From Vanrija pseudolonga (taxonomy: Eukaryota > Basidiomycota > Tremellomycetes > Trichosporonales > Trichosporonaceae), in NCBI RefSeq assembly GCF_020906515.1, contig NC_085855.1:1054001-1118000 (forward strand): a stretch of DNA of 64,000 bases, given 5' to 3'. The notes under the pieces were generated by a model that was given only the letters and a program-made list of their open reading frames with translations, was not told where the DNA came from and ran no database searches. Below, one piece after another: positions 9,049-22,208 of the stretch. Position 1 is the stretch's first letter; each line of letters begins with the position of its first letter. Made by a program: the position numbers and the translations under genes.

Positions 9049-11167
9049 GCGGGTTTCACGCTAAATCGCGAGCACGCTGATTGGCCCACTGCCACTCCGC
9101 AAGTCACGGCGCGGCAGGCCACACAGTCAAGGTCCACCATGTCCGATACATATGCTCACTGGCGGGCTGACAGCCGGTCGGGCCTGGGCTCGGTGTGCAT
9201 TGGACCGCCGAGCTGGAAACTTGAGAACTGGAATTGACGGCTGGGCGGCATCGCGGGCCGTGACCGAAACGCGTCGGCCCAAGCGGCTTTGGCTTTGGTT
9301 GGTCCGGGCGTGACCGTGACATGCTGCTCCTGATAGCATGCAGCCAGGCCGTCGATCTAGCCGTGCCGCGGATCTCATTCTGGCATGTGGCACGTGAGGG
9401 TTGCAAGGTCGCGTGAGAGGGAGTTGCTGGCTCCAGAAGTGGCGGCACCTTGGACAATGTGGAGTGTCCTCCAACCACGCAACCACGCATTTGAAGTCGC
9501 CGCGCACTAAAGTATGCCGGATCATCGTCGGATATTATTACCTCTCTGGACCGACCGGTTGGCATTGTGTCACTCTGCTCGCACTCGACGCAATGCAGAG
9601 TAGAGTCAGTCGTAGCGTCATCTAATTGGCATGGATCTGGCACGTTGGTCGACACCAGCAGCGCGGCCCAAGACGACGAGAAGCGGCGAGGTGATCGTGA
9701 GTCACTCGAGACGCTGCTGCTGGCTCTCCGATCTCCTGCCAGCTGCAGGCCAAATGGCGCCAGAACATGTTAGCACCAGGTAAATGAGGTGGGCGTGAAA
9801 CCTCTTGTCCAGTTGGGCCAAGCAGCCAAGCCAGTTAGGACATGTGACGAATAAGTAGCATTGCAGCAGCACAGAGTGGTCCGGTGTTCATGCGCCAACT
9901 GCGACTGCGCATGCTCGTGAAAATGGGCTTGGGGGGCTTGGCGACGGCGCACGACCGAGCGGTGTGGGCCGCCGGGGGGACTCTGCGCAGCGGCGGCCCC
10001 GAGAGTGCCGGCGGTGGCTGCGGCGGCGGCGACACGGTGGAGCAGGTGGAGGCCGAGCGTGCCGATGAACTTGCCCTGAGGCGTGCAACGCGGTGTGGGA
10101 TGATGTCGTATTGTGCGTGGGTGGGTGGCCAACATGGTGCTTGGCCTTGTGTTGGTTGCTTTGTAGCGTGCGTGATCCTGGCTTCATCATTGTAATTCAG
10201 GGTGTGGGCTGGGTGTGGTGCCGCCGCCAGCGTCAGGGAGGGGAGAGACGAGGGAGGGAGGAGGGGAGCTGCTGCTACTGACTGCTGTCACAATGCTGCA
10301 ACACCACATGCATGCCACCCGACCAGATGCACGCTGTTGCGACTCCTCGAGCTACCCAACTCGTTACACCGCACCGAGCTGGATCTCAATAACGTCTGGC
10401 TGGGCCTAAGCAAAAATAATCCCAGACTAGGACTAGGCAGATGTGGCCTACGACGACGACTCGGAGAGCTGGACGCGCACCGGCCAGGGCCCTGCTCTCG
10501 GAATCGGGCCTGGCGCCGCCGCCGCCGTGGTTTCCTTGGGACATTTGATCCGACAAGCAGTGAGGGTGGTGCACCACCCGCAGCCAGAGCCCCGCCCTGC
10601 CTGTACCGCCGCAGCCACTGCCAAGCTCATGCTCGGAGTCTCACTACCCGCTGCCAGAGCCCTTTGCTATTCCGGGGCCAGCAGGCAGGCAGGCGGGCCG
10701 GCAGGGGGAGGAGAGAGAGCAGTCACGACTTTGGACGAGCAGAGCCGGGAACGAGTGCTGAACTGCCTGCCTGCCTGCTGCACGCACCGTGCGTCTCATC
10801 TCGCTCATTGCAGCCAACGACACAATCGACAACTTGCAACACCGTTACACCGTCTCTGCCTTTTATTTTCCCCCTTGTCACACTCATCTCTTCATCTACC
10901 CGACTCGGCATCGCATCACACACAAACATTGCATTTGCCCCGCCATCGCCCTCGTTCGCTTGCTTGTCTTGACTTGTCCCATCGACTCCACCTACCTTTG
11001 CTGCCCCGAAACACGTCTGCCTGTAACCCCGACAATCGTCGCCCCCCCGCCAGCCGCCATCACACACACATAACCCACACACGCCCTGCGACAACGGCCG
11101 ACGGGCCGCAAACACCGTCTCGCAGCTCATCCATCGTCAATGGCGACAGCGCCGCTCGGCGCCGACA
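9049..11167. other. Long intergenic region between DUR3 and the receptor gene
   Basis: No frame here shows family resemblance or sensible splice structure. From about 10840 to 11165 the + strand is pyrimidine-rich (TC/CA runs), as expected of a 5' leader for the receptor gene starting at 11168. Short CAGG/GCCT tetranucleotide runs occur near 10681-10700 and 10766-10782. Confidence 0.5.
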
Positions 11168-14097
11168 ATGTCGTTCGTACTAACCGAGGCACATATTCGG
11201 GTGAGTAGAGACGATCAGAGGGATACCCCGCACGGCATCCCGCCCTTCCCTTCCCTCGCCGCCGCCCATCACAAACGCCGGTGCCGGCCGGTCAGATCAT
11301 GATCGCCCGCGACCGCCCATCACCACGCCGCTCCCTACACGTGTCGCCGGTGATGACATCCCCGCACGCACCCCCCACGCTCGCAGCAGCAGCGGCTAAC
11401 CACCTCAACAGTTCAACCAGCGGATGTCTTCGGTCGCCGCTGGTGTGTCCATCGTATGCTGCCTCGCCGTCCTATGCCTGGCCGCGTGGGCATGGACAGT
11501 CCCCCGCGCCAGGGGCTGCCTTGACCGAATCAGCTTTCGCCTGCTACTCTGGTCCTTGGGCTTTGAGCTCATCTACGACACGGTGTACATTACAGTATGC
11601 CTCTGGACCGTGAGCTCGGGCTTTGCGAACGCCACTCGGTCGCGTCGCTAATGGTGATTAGAGTGTTGCAGGCACCAACAGCGCGTGCAGCGCGGGCATC
11701 TACTTCATGATGGCCACAATGGGCGTGTAAGTCGGCCGCGCGCGGGAAGTGGGGTGCTGCTGTCTGTGTCTGACCTGCGTGACAGTGTCAACTACCTCTG
11801 CACCTTCATCGCCATCAACCTCGCCGTCACAATCGTCTTTGGTCTCAACCCCATCATGCTCAGTGGGTGTGCTCGGTGCTCGTGGTTTCGCGTGCTCCAT
11901 CGCGCGTCTGCTGACCCCGACCACCAGAGCTCGAGCGGTGGTACGTTGGCATCTCCATTTTCATGGGCATGTTCGTCCCCATCATCCCGGCCGGTCTCGG
12001 CCATTTTGGCAAAGACCCCCTTTTAGGTGTCTGGTAAGTTTGCTTAAACTGGCTCGGATCTCGATGGCGCGCCGTCTCTAGCCGCCGCCGCCGGCGGCGC
12101 TGCTGCCGCCGCCGCAGCTCGTCGACCTGTCCGCTGTCCGTCCGTTCTTTGCGGCCCAAGGCGCGCAATGCAAAGTGGCGCAAATCAAGCCAAAGCCATT
12201 CAGCTTGAACGAGGCTGACGCCACAGCTGGATCCAAGCCAGCAACGACCAAGCCCGCATGAGAAATTTCGTCCTCGACCTTGTGAGTCCAGTAGCATTGG
12301 GTTTCCCCGTCGGCCGCCGGCCATGGGTGGAGGAGGGGCATTGACACGCGGCAGTATCTCTGGCAGCTGTTGTCGTGCGCGATCGCTTCAGTGGCTGTCA
12401 TTGCGGTATGTTTGGCGTCGCGCTCGATCCGTCGATACTAACCTCCGACCCACAGACCCTCGTTACTCTATTTATGCAAGGTCGCGCAACGTCTCGCGCT
12501 TTGTTCGGCGGGGATAGCATCAACATCGACCTGAGCGAGACTTCGAACGCTTCCGAACCATCAAAGACCCACCGTGTAGGCCTGGTCGCGCGGCTGTTTC
12601 GCCGAAAGCGTCACTCGCACCACCATGAGCGGACCTTTGGTCACCTCGAGGACAGGTTCATCCGTATCGCTATCCGCATCTCTGGCTATCCCATTACGCT
12701 GATTATCGTCAATGGAATCATCAGTGGTGAGCAGCTACCGAGTGTGCTTGAGCTGACATTACAGTTGCCGACCTGTACATTTCCAAGGTGGGCGGCGTTC
12801 ACAGCCGAAGTGTGTATGGCCTCTATGTCCTGTACTACTTCCTGTATGGCGGGCGAGGCATCTTCTTTGTCTTTGTAAGTCTACCCGGGTGGTGGAGAGC
12901 TGACATGCCCAGGTCAGCGTATTCATCGACCCCTGCCTCATGCGAGGACTCCGCGCTGCGTGGGAGGTGAAGCGATCCGCTCGCAAGTCGATCCCATCCG
13001 ATGTCGAGAAGAATGGCAAGGAAGACTTTCCGTCATCGGACGCTCCAGGCATTCACACGCCATACGCGACCATGCAAGACCCCTCTACCGCACAACAGCA
13101 TACTCTGGACCTGATCGGTCTCAAGATGTCGCCACATGGAGGGCCATCAAGTATGGGACAAGAGTCGGTGACTGCTACGTCTTCCCAACTGCCCGGTGGA
13201 AGACCTCGCGCAAACTCGGACGGCTCGATGGACGTTCTCCAGGCCCTCTTCCTCTCTGGCCCTCCCGAAGAAGAGCACCAAACGTGGCGCACAACAGAGT
13301 GGCACGCAGGAGATGTCGGTGACCCAGGAACTGTGTCTTACGGTGGCGAGTCGCGACGCGGCTCCAGGAGGCTATCGGCGCCCATCAAGCGCTTCCTCCG
13401 ACGCGCGAGCAAGGTCAGCAGCAACCAGACGGATGCCCCCTCTTCCGAGGCAGGAGAGAAGGCTACAGAAGAAGGCTCCTCTGTTGGCGGCAAGACACCA
13501 AAGCCGACTTCGCCCCAGAGCGTCACAGTCCCCCTCCCGTCGAGCACAGCCGCTCCTGTGTTCACACAGAGCTTCACCCCAGCGGCGCCACAGTTTACCA
13601 TCAACTTTGCTGGCGTGCCTGCCGATGCCATGCCCGACTGGTTAAACGACGAAGCGGATGATGTGGTGGCTCCCGACGCATTGGAAGCTGCGGCAGCTGT
13701 TTCGGAGCTTGAGCGTGTCGTCGCACCTCTCGAGCACCACGTAGCTATTCCGACCGGCTCGCCATTGGCGGCACTGGCCCGTATCGACGACGCCTCGCGC
13801 AAGCTCGCGCGCGTCGAGGAGCGCGTTGGCTCCAGGACGCCCAGCACAGCATCAGGAACGCCTCACCTGAGTCGCGCGGCGTCGCGCAACGAACCTCCAC
13901 CCACCGAACGCAAGTCGGCATCCCTAGGATCGCGTAGAGCTTCGTTACGCCTCGGACCAGGCTACCTCCGCCGAGACTCGTTTGGCAACGGGCCCAACAG
14001 CCCTCTGGGCGGGACGCACGAGGAGAGGCGCCAGCGCCGCGAGCGCGCCCGCGAGATTGCCGAGAAGCTCTACGAGGAGATTGAGGCGCAGCTCTAA
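11168..14097 (+). CDS. Seven-transmembrane G-protein-coupled receptor-like protein (Git3/cAMP-receptor-like)
   Basis: Ten-exon model, 716 aa: 11168-11200, 11412-11609, 11662-11726, 11786-11862, 11928-12033, 12227-12281, 12355-12405, 12456-12726, 12765-12874 and 12913-14097. All junctions are GT-AG and lengths sum to whole codons. Helices are visible: VSIVCCLAVLCLAAWAW, LLLWSLGFELIYDTVYI, YLCTFIAINLAVTIVFG, WYVGISIFMGMFVPIIPAG, LWQLLSCAIASVAVIA, IRISGYPITLIIVNGII and YGLYVLYYFLYGGRGIFF. A CWIQ motif sits in the second extracellular loop, as in Git3/Dicty-CAR class receptors. The last exon encodes a long (~390 aa) Ser/Pro-rich cytosolic tail ending in an Arg/Glu-rich helix. Such receptors signal nutrient status through G-alpha and cAMP; ligand unknown. 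Family label moderately sure, topology sure. Confidence 0.8.
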
Positions 14098-14270
14098 CCT
14101 TTGGGACAGTCAGACTGCCACTTCCATACACGCGATTGTCTGTCCTTGTGTTGTACACTTCTTTCAAGCTTTAGAAATTTGGGGTAATGGCATATCATCA
14201 CGTTCATAACAAGTTACATGTGTGAAAAGAGAACCGGGCCAAAAGTCTATGTCGAGGGAAGCGTGTGCGT

Positions 14271-16261
14271 TTACTCCTTCTTGAACTCGTCACGGCCACG
14301 CGCATCCGTCTTGGTCCAGATGGAGATGCTCTCGGCGGGCGACTTGAACTCGGCAAATCCGTCGTCACCGATGACCACCTCACCCTTGTGCCAGCCGAGG
14401 AGGTCAGTCCACTTCTCGCCGGCGTGCTCCTTGCCGACTTCGACGCGCTTCGTGCCCTCCTCGGTACCGTTGCAGAGCACGGCGACGAGACCATCATGGC
14501 CATCGATACCCTTGCGGTGCCACGCGACGCAGTTGGGGTGGTCCCAGTAGTCGACCTGCTCGCCGTACGCGAAGAGCTTGCGCGCGCGGATAATGTCCTC
14601 GAGCTGAGCGACGGGCGGCTGCGGGTTGTCGCCGCCACAGCCGTACAGGTCGCCGTAGAAGACGCACGGGTATCCATCGGGGCGCAGGAGGATGAACGCG
14701 TACGCCAGGGGCTTGAACCACGCCGGCACCCAGTTCTCGAGCGACTGTCCGACCTGCGTGTCGTGGTTGTCGACCAGCGTGACAGCGTCCACAGGGCGCG
14801 CCTGGACCAGGGTGTTGTCGAAGATCTTGCGGAGGTCATAGCTCGCCTTGGCATCACCGGCCTCCTTGAAGTTGCCCTGGAGGGGCGTGTCGAAGACGGA
14901 GAATTGGGTGCCCAGGCCATCGAGATAGGCGCTGAGGGCAGGAACTGAATCTGCGCAGCAGCGTCAGCTTGGACCGCCTCGGACAACACATCCGGCCCTC
15001 CAGCCAACCTACCCTTCCAGAACTCGCCGACACAGAACGCCTTCTGTCTTCCCTCTGCGGATCGGACGTGCTTGACAAAGTCGCCAATAAACTCGCGCTA
15101 CAGGGTGAGCTCGGATCGTGACGCCCACTCACCGAAATGTGCTTGACGGCGTCAAAGCGGAAGCCATAGGCGCCCGTCTCCTTGAGAATCCAGTCACCCC
15201 ACTTGAAGAGGTCGGCTGAGACGTCCGGGTGAGCGTGGTCGACTAGATCTGTTAGCACGGGCGTGGGATGCAGTACGAACTGTCAGCCTGGGTGTGTCAG
15301 TGGTGAAGTGGGAAAACCGGGAACCACTCACAAACATGAGGTAGTCGTAGTTGGCGTTCTCGCCGTCGACGTCCTTTGCCCAGGTCTTGCCGTCGCCCTG
15401 GATCTTGTAGATGGCCGTGGTGTCCGTCTTGGCATCAAAGTCGACGCCGGTGAAGTGGTTGTAGTTCTGGGGTCTTAGCGGTGGCTTACGGGCTTAGACC
15501 TACCCATTTGAACGGCGAGTACTTGTCACCGCGGCCGGGGAAGGTGAACCTGGAAAACGGGTCAGATTGGTAACACAAGCGTAACCCAACTCACTTGGTC
15601 CAGCCGTCGATGTTGTGCATGTCGCCAACGGTCTTGGTACGGTTGTTCTTGTCGACCATGGTCGCGAGGAACTCCTCCTTGTCATCGGCGCCGGCCTTGT
15701 GGTTGAGCACTGCGTCAATGTAGGTGATCACGCCGTGGTCCTTGGCGACCTTGATGGCCTCGATGAGCTCCTCCTTGGTACCCCAGTGGGTTGCCTTGCC
15801 GCCCTTGGCGTCAAACTCGCCGAGGTCCCAGACGTCGTAGCTGTGTGTGTCAGGCAGCGTGTGGATGCGGTGTGCTTACATGTCGTAGCCCGTCCCGTCT
15901 CTTGGCGTCAGCAGAGCTCTTGCGGGGCGACGTACGGGTTCGAGCCCTTGGTAGGAGCTGGAGTGTCAGCTACATTCTAGCAGAATCGACAGCCGACTCA
16001 CGAGGAATCCAGGCAGCCGTAATGCCCATCGACTCGAGGCGGGGAGCTTCCTCCTTGTAGTGGTTCCAGTGCTTGCCGCCGCCCGGAGCGTACCACCTGC
16101 GCTAGCGTCAGAGGGGCGGTAGGTAAGGCGACGATCATCAACCTACTCGAAGAACTGGATCATGGTGAAGTTGTCTGGCGAGTGAGCTGGGTTCCACACA
16201 TTTATGGAAGCTCACCTTTGTGGTCCTCGCCACGACGGCCGCGGTCAGCGTCAGAAGCCAT
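14271..16261 (-). CDS. Cytosolic alpha-amylase, glycoside hydrolase family 13 (GH13_5-like)
   Basis: Minus-strand gene with about eleven exons, starting at 16261 and ending at 14271, roughly 540 aa. The start MASDADRGRRG leads directly into FTMIQFFEWYAPG with no signal peptide, so the enzyme should be intracellular. All GH13 signatures are present: YIDAVLNHKAGAD (region I), FRFDAVKHIS (nucleophile Asp), CVGEFW (acid/base Glu) and LVDNHDTQ (third Asp). The overall pattern, including DGTGYDIYD and the calcium-site NANYDYLMF stretch, resembles bacterial liquefying amylases and their fungal cytosolic relatives. Near 15281-15287 a 7-nt micro-exon best restores the conserved YLMFAD motif; without it the frame still reads through but loses the motif. 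It converges on the receptor gene, 173 bp apart. Probable role: hydrolysis of alpha-1,4-glucans. Confidence 0.9.
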
Positions 16262-17156
16262 GATGCGGGTTTTGGAAGAGTGAGATAGGTGAGAGAGGAG
16301 GAAGGTGAGCAAGGGGGGAAGCCGAGGGGGAAGCGAGTCCCAGTCTAGTTATGTATGTGACAGAGATAGATGTACGCCCCCCAGCGCCAGCACGTTTATC
16401 ACTATATTCTCCTTTGTGGCCTTGCCCACCACATTTTACTCGGTCAAGCCGGATCGTCAGTGACGCGACGAAACACAGCGAGAGCTCCGGCGGCGCGGGG
16501 GGGCGACGCGAAAGAAACGCCCATGTTGACAAGTGGTGTGCAGTGTGCCTACCAGCGCGGGTGTGACGTCAGCGGCAACATTTTACCCTCAATGATGGGA
16601 AACAGGCTAGGGTGCGGGGGGAGGGGAGGGACAATGGGGGATGATGGTGGATGTTGCAACTCCACAACGGTCTAGAGGCCTTGCTCGTCGAGTCTTGGAC
16701 TGCGCTCGGCACTTGACGGCACGGGACTGGGGGGACCTGAGGGCGAGACCATTCGTTGCGGAGCGCATGGCGATGGGCCGATGTCATCATTCGTATGGGG
16801 GAAGAAGTGACGGATCACGGAGCAGGGTTAGAGTGATGGGCAGATGGGTTTCATCAGAGCCGCCTCCACCCCAACCACGGTGCATGGAAACCACGTGAGC
16901 CAGCCAGCCTGACATTGACACCGCATTGGCGCAGTGTCACCCTCATCCCACCATCCTGCCCTGGCCAACGCCGTCACCGCTTGCTCCGTCGTCACCGCTG
17001 CACCACGTCCACCCCCCTCACAACGCTTCGTCACACCCATCGCTCAGTCGTCGTCGCACACTCGAGCTCACATCTCCCATCCACTCGTCCGCAAGCTCCC
17101 CTCACCCCCGCCGACACCTCCCCCGTCGCCAGCAAGGCTCACAACTCTCGGCCAGG
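16262..17156. other. Bidirectional intergenic region, amylase / ARP3
   Basis: Divergent promoters lie here. The last ~220 bases before ARP3 are strongly C/T-rich on the + strand, a typical fungal 5' leader. No additional gene seen. Confidence 0.5.
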
Positions 17157-18739
<1,583 letters not shown>

Positions 18740-19570
18740 GCAAGGGGTTGTAGCAAACTGCATAGAGATGACTAGGGCTAGGGAATGACATGCAGTAGAA
18801 GTTGTGCGAGGGGTTGGGTTGCCGTGGGGTCTAAACGAGGTGCGGGTCGTTGCTCTGAATAGCTCATGTCCACGTAGCGGGGTGACACGCGCTGGCGCCG
18901 GGATGGTGTACGCGTCGTCGCCAACGACAGCACCGCCGTCGTCGTCGTTATGCCGACTGCCACTTGGTATCTGATGCACTGTTGGTCATGTGCCCACTCG
19001 TCTCTGTCGCTGGAACCGGCCGGCCAATTGCGGCTGTCGGGAGTGGCTGTCGAGGTGGGCTTCCATGGCAGAGCACATGGACATCGATTCGTCAGGCGGC
19101 AAGTCAGGTGGGGGAGCCAGAGTGATTCATTGTGGCCCAGCCGATCACCCACCCGCCTTGCCCCTACTTGCGACGTCATTTTGGCTCCTTCCCCAACCGG
19201 CACTCACACTCACCCCGCGCGGCGCGCGACAGCCGTGCCGTTTCTCCATCGTCGTTGGATGGGTCTGGAGCTTTCCATCCACAACCACAACCACTACTCC
19301 TCCATCCACCCTTCCATTGTTCTTGCCTTTTGCTCTCATCACACCCCCTCGCCGCCGCCTCGGCAACTCAACTCAAAAACAACACTAGACGTGGCGTCGC
19401 TCGTCGCCGTCGCGTCCGCACAACCACAACAACCGCTGGTGTATACAGTACCACCGCGCCGAGCCCGTCTCCTCTCGTCTCGTTCGTCTGGACCCCACCT
19501 ACCCCACCTTGCGAGCTCTCTCGACGTCTCGCCATTGTTTACTCACCAACAACTACCCACACCCTCCCCA
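18740..19570. other. Intergenic, ARP3 to FIT-family gene
   Basis: No gene seen. The part from 19140 to 19570 is a long C/T-rich leader on the + strand, consistent with the promoter and 5' UTR of the next gene. Confidence 0.5.
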
Positions 19571-21284
19571 ATGGCACCGAGCCAGCGCCACCCGACATTC
19601 ACGACGCCGGTCAAGCACCGCCGGCGCTCGTCGACGGCCACGAGCGCCGAGATTGCCAGCATCGTCGTGCGCGGCCGGCCGTCCGCGCGCAGGCTGAGCA
19701 ACCTCGCCACGCCGCAGCGCCAGGCGCACCGCTCGTTCAAGGAGCGCGTGCTGGACCGGCCCCAGCTGGCCGTTGGCACGCTCATCACGCTGCTGTTCCT
19801 GTGAGTTTTGGGATCTCATCGGCGTCGGTGTCGGCGCTGGTGGTGTTGGGTGGTCGAGGGGGCCAGCTGAGGGCTGGCGTGCTCGCGGCGTGCTTGATGC
19901 CTCCTCGAGGCCTGTGGCACGCTTGCACATGGTGTCCGCTCCATGTTGTTGCCTTGCTCATTCTGTGCTCGCTCGCTGACACCCGTACCCAGCCTCGGCA
20001 CCGTCTTCGCGTCCTACTTTGACACGGCGCTCTCAACATCACTAGTGCACAATGTGCACAATCACGCGCCGGAGCGCATCGCCTACTTTGCGCGCAAGGG
20101 CAACGTCCTGAACCAGCTGTTTGTCAAGAAGGCGTGGGCGTGGACGGCCGGCATCCTCCTGGTCCACCTGTGGGCATCGCCCGAGCCGTTGTCGCTGAGC
20201 TCGCGGCTCAGCCCTCAGCTCAAGGCGGGCCAGGACCGGACGCGCGGGCAGCGCCTAGCGGCCGTCGTGCTGGGATCACTTGCGTGGATCGCATTCACGT
20301 CGTGGTTCTTCGGCGCTGGCCTTGGCGACCGTATCATTGCGAGTACGGGCGGAGCCTGTGCCGTCCCCCTGCCGCCTGGACTTGACCCCGGCGCGGTCGA
20401 ACACCTCCTCCCGGCCGGTTACGACACCCCCATCATCCTCCACGGCGCGATCACCCACGACAAGTGGGGCCATGCCAATGTCCGCGGCCACATCCACGCC
20501 TCGAGCCATGGCGGCGCGGCAGACGCGCGTCCGGCCAGAGTGTACCTCCCCCTTCCGCAAGCGTTCTGCTCCCACCGCTTGACGCTTAACCCAAACACCC
20601 ACCCTGACCTCTACTCGCTCCTCGCCGAGGTTGGCGAAGGATACACTGTCCCCCGCCCACGATGGAGCGGCGGGTTCGACGTCTCGGGCCACGCCTTCCT
20701 GCTCACCCTCGGTGCCGTGTTGCTGGCCAGCGAGCTCGCGCCCAGCTGGCGCGAGCTGGTGTCGCCCCGAATCGGTGCTGAACGGCTGGGAGGCATCCGA
20801 GGGATCGCCTACCGTGCCTCTACGGCCGCCGGTACAGTCCTCGTCGGCATCTGGGTATTTATGCTACTCATGACGGCTGTCTACTTCCATGACCCAGACG
20901 AGAAGCTCGCCGGTCTTGGTGAGTTCTTTTGCTTGCTGTCTCCCCGCTGACCGCCTAGCCCTCGGCCTCTTCACAGCGGCAGTCATCAACCTGCTCGTGC
21001 CCCGCACTGTGCTCGGCCCAGTCATCGAGTTCAAGGTGCGCGGGCCACAACGCCGCCCGTCGCCACGCATCGTGTCCGACTCGGACGAGAATGCCGCCCG
21101 GCGCGAGGCGTCAGTGTCGACCGTGTCGACGGGCAAGTCGACGAGCATCTCGATCGACACGTCGGTCGAGACGATCCAGAGCCCCGTCTCGGCAGCATCG
21201 GACAGCGGCTCAGTCTTCATCACGAGCCCCGTGAGCGCGGCCTCGGAGCTCCCCCCTAATCTACTGCACGCAAAGTCTGAATAA
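19571..21284 (+). CDS. FIT2: FIT/Scs3-family ER membrane protein (lipid-droplet formation, acyl-CoA diphosphatase-like)
   Basis: Three exons: 19571-19800, 19993-20918 and 20959-21284; 493 aa. About six hydrophobic helices are visible. The family's two conserved histidine motifs are present: DVSGHAFLLTLGAVLLASE (around residue 285) and AVYFHDPDEKLAGL just before the last intron. This matches FIT2/Scs3/Yft2, ER proteins that hydrolyse fatty acyl-CoA to acyl phosphopantetheine and support lipid-droplet budding and phospholipid balance. Yeast and animal members are about 260-380 aa. The extra length here comes from a basic disordered N-terminus (~60 aa) and a Ser/Thr-rich C-terminal tail of ~90 aa with the short repeat SPVSAAS. 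It converges on the next gene with 70 bp between stops. Confidence 0.85.
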
Positions 21285-21354
21285 ACGAGGCTAAACTAGG
21301 CATGCAACGTGATCTTGTCGAGGGTGCATGCACTGCTAACGGTATGGAATGCGC

Positions 21355-21998
21355 TTACAGGGGGCTAGAAGGTGGGGCTGGGGTGGTGCCTCCGCGACCA
21401 AACGCAGAGGCGGGGGACGCGGTGTCGCCTATACGGAAAGCAAAGCCACCCGCCGGCGCAGTCGTGACGTTGGCCCGACCGAAGTCGTACGGCAGTGTTC
21501 CACCCGCTCCGGTGGGCTCCCACCCAGATGGGCGACCGAAAGCAAAAGCGGCGGCGGCCCCACTCGCAGGCCCAGTGGTGGTGGCAGTGCCGAACGCCGA
21601 GCCCTCAGCAGGCTCCGCGGGGCGGCCGAACGAAAAGCCCCCCGGAGTTGAAGAAGGAGGGGGCAAGCTTGTCCCAGTAGTCGGCGTCGCGAAGCTAAAC
21701 GGCGCGGTGTAGGCGGCCACAGCCGGTGAGAGGGCAAGCGTGCGACCAGGTACCGGTACCGGTACCGGTGCGGCGGGGGCCGCGGCGGCCTGTAACGACT
21801 CTACGGCCGCGTGCATCGCCGCGATGGCGTCGGCTTGCCTGTTGATCGTGAGCTGCGCGCGGTTCACGCTCGACTGTAGCCTGTCGAGCTTGTTCCCCAG
21901 GCTTGACTCGACGCGCGCGAGCTGGCTGTGTCAGTGGGCTCGTCTTGGTGGCGGCTCACGCTGTCGACGAGGGCTTGTAGCTCGTTGTCTGTCGGCAT
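21355..21998 (-). CDS. Small FG-repeat, coiled-coil protein
   Basis: Two exons, 21998-21960 and 21921-21355, 201 aa, split by a 38-bp phase-0 intron. The N-terminal ~60 residues (ELQALVDSLARVESSLGNKL...) form a clear heptad coiled coil. The rest is disordered, Pro/Ala/Gly-rich and dotted with FG dipeptides (FSFG, SAFG, FAFG, YDFG, SAFG). That layout is a miniature of FG-nucleoporins of the Nup62/Nup49 kind but far too short for any of them. I do not recognise a named family. It may bind transport factors or nuclear pores; this is inference. The gene is 70 bp from the FIT-family stop and ~210 bp upstream of the AP180 stop. Confidence 0.7.
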
Positions 21999-22208
21999 GG
22001 TGTTTGAGTGAGTCGAGTGAGAGAGGTCGTGTGTGTGGATAAGTACCCACTGCCTCGCCACCCACCCCGCCCGCATGCGGCTGTCTCACTTCACTTACGC
22101 CTCACTCACGCCCACGCCCGCCCGAAAGATCGTTCATACATCAAGCCAGACTAGATACTATTAACGCGCCGCACCCGCGGCCAGGGGGTATACACAACTC
22201 GACTGGTA

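Noticed and set aside
9104-9655. 183-codon minus-strand frame in the DUR3-receptor gap
   Set aside because: No domain, no paralogue and no splice context; composition looks random.
10202-10972. 256-codon + strand frame in the same gap
   Set aside because: Overlaps a C/T-rich leader and has an arginine/serine-rich, domain-free translation.
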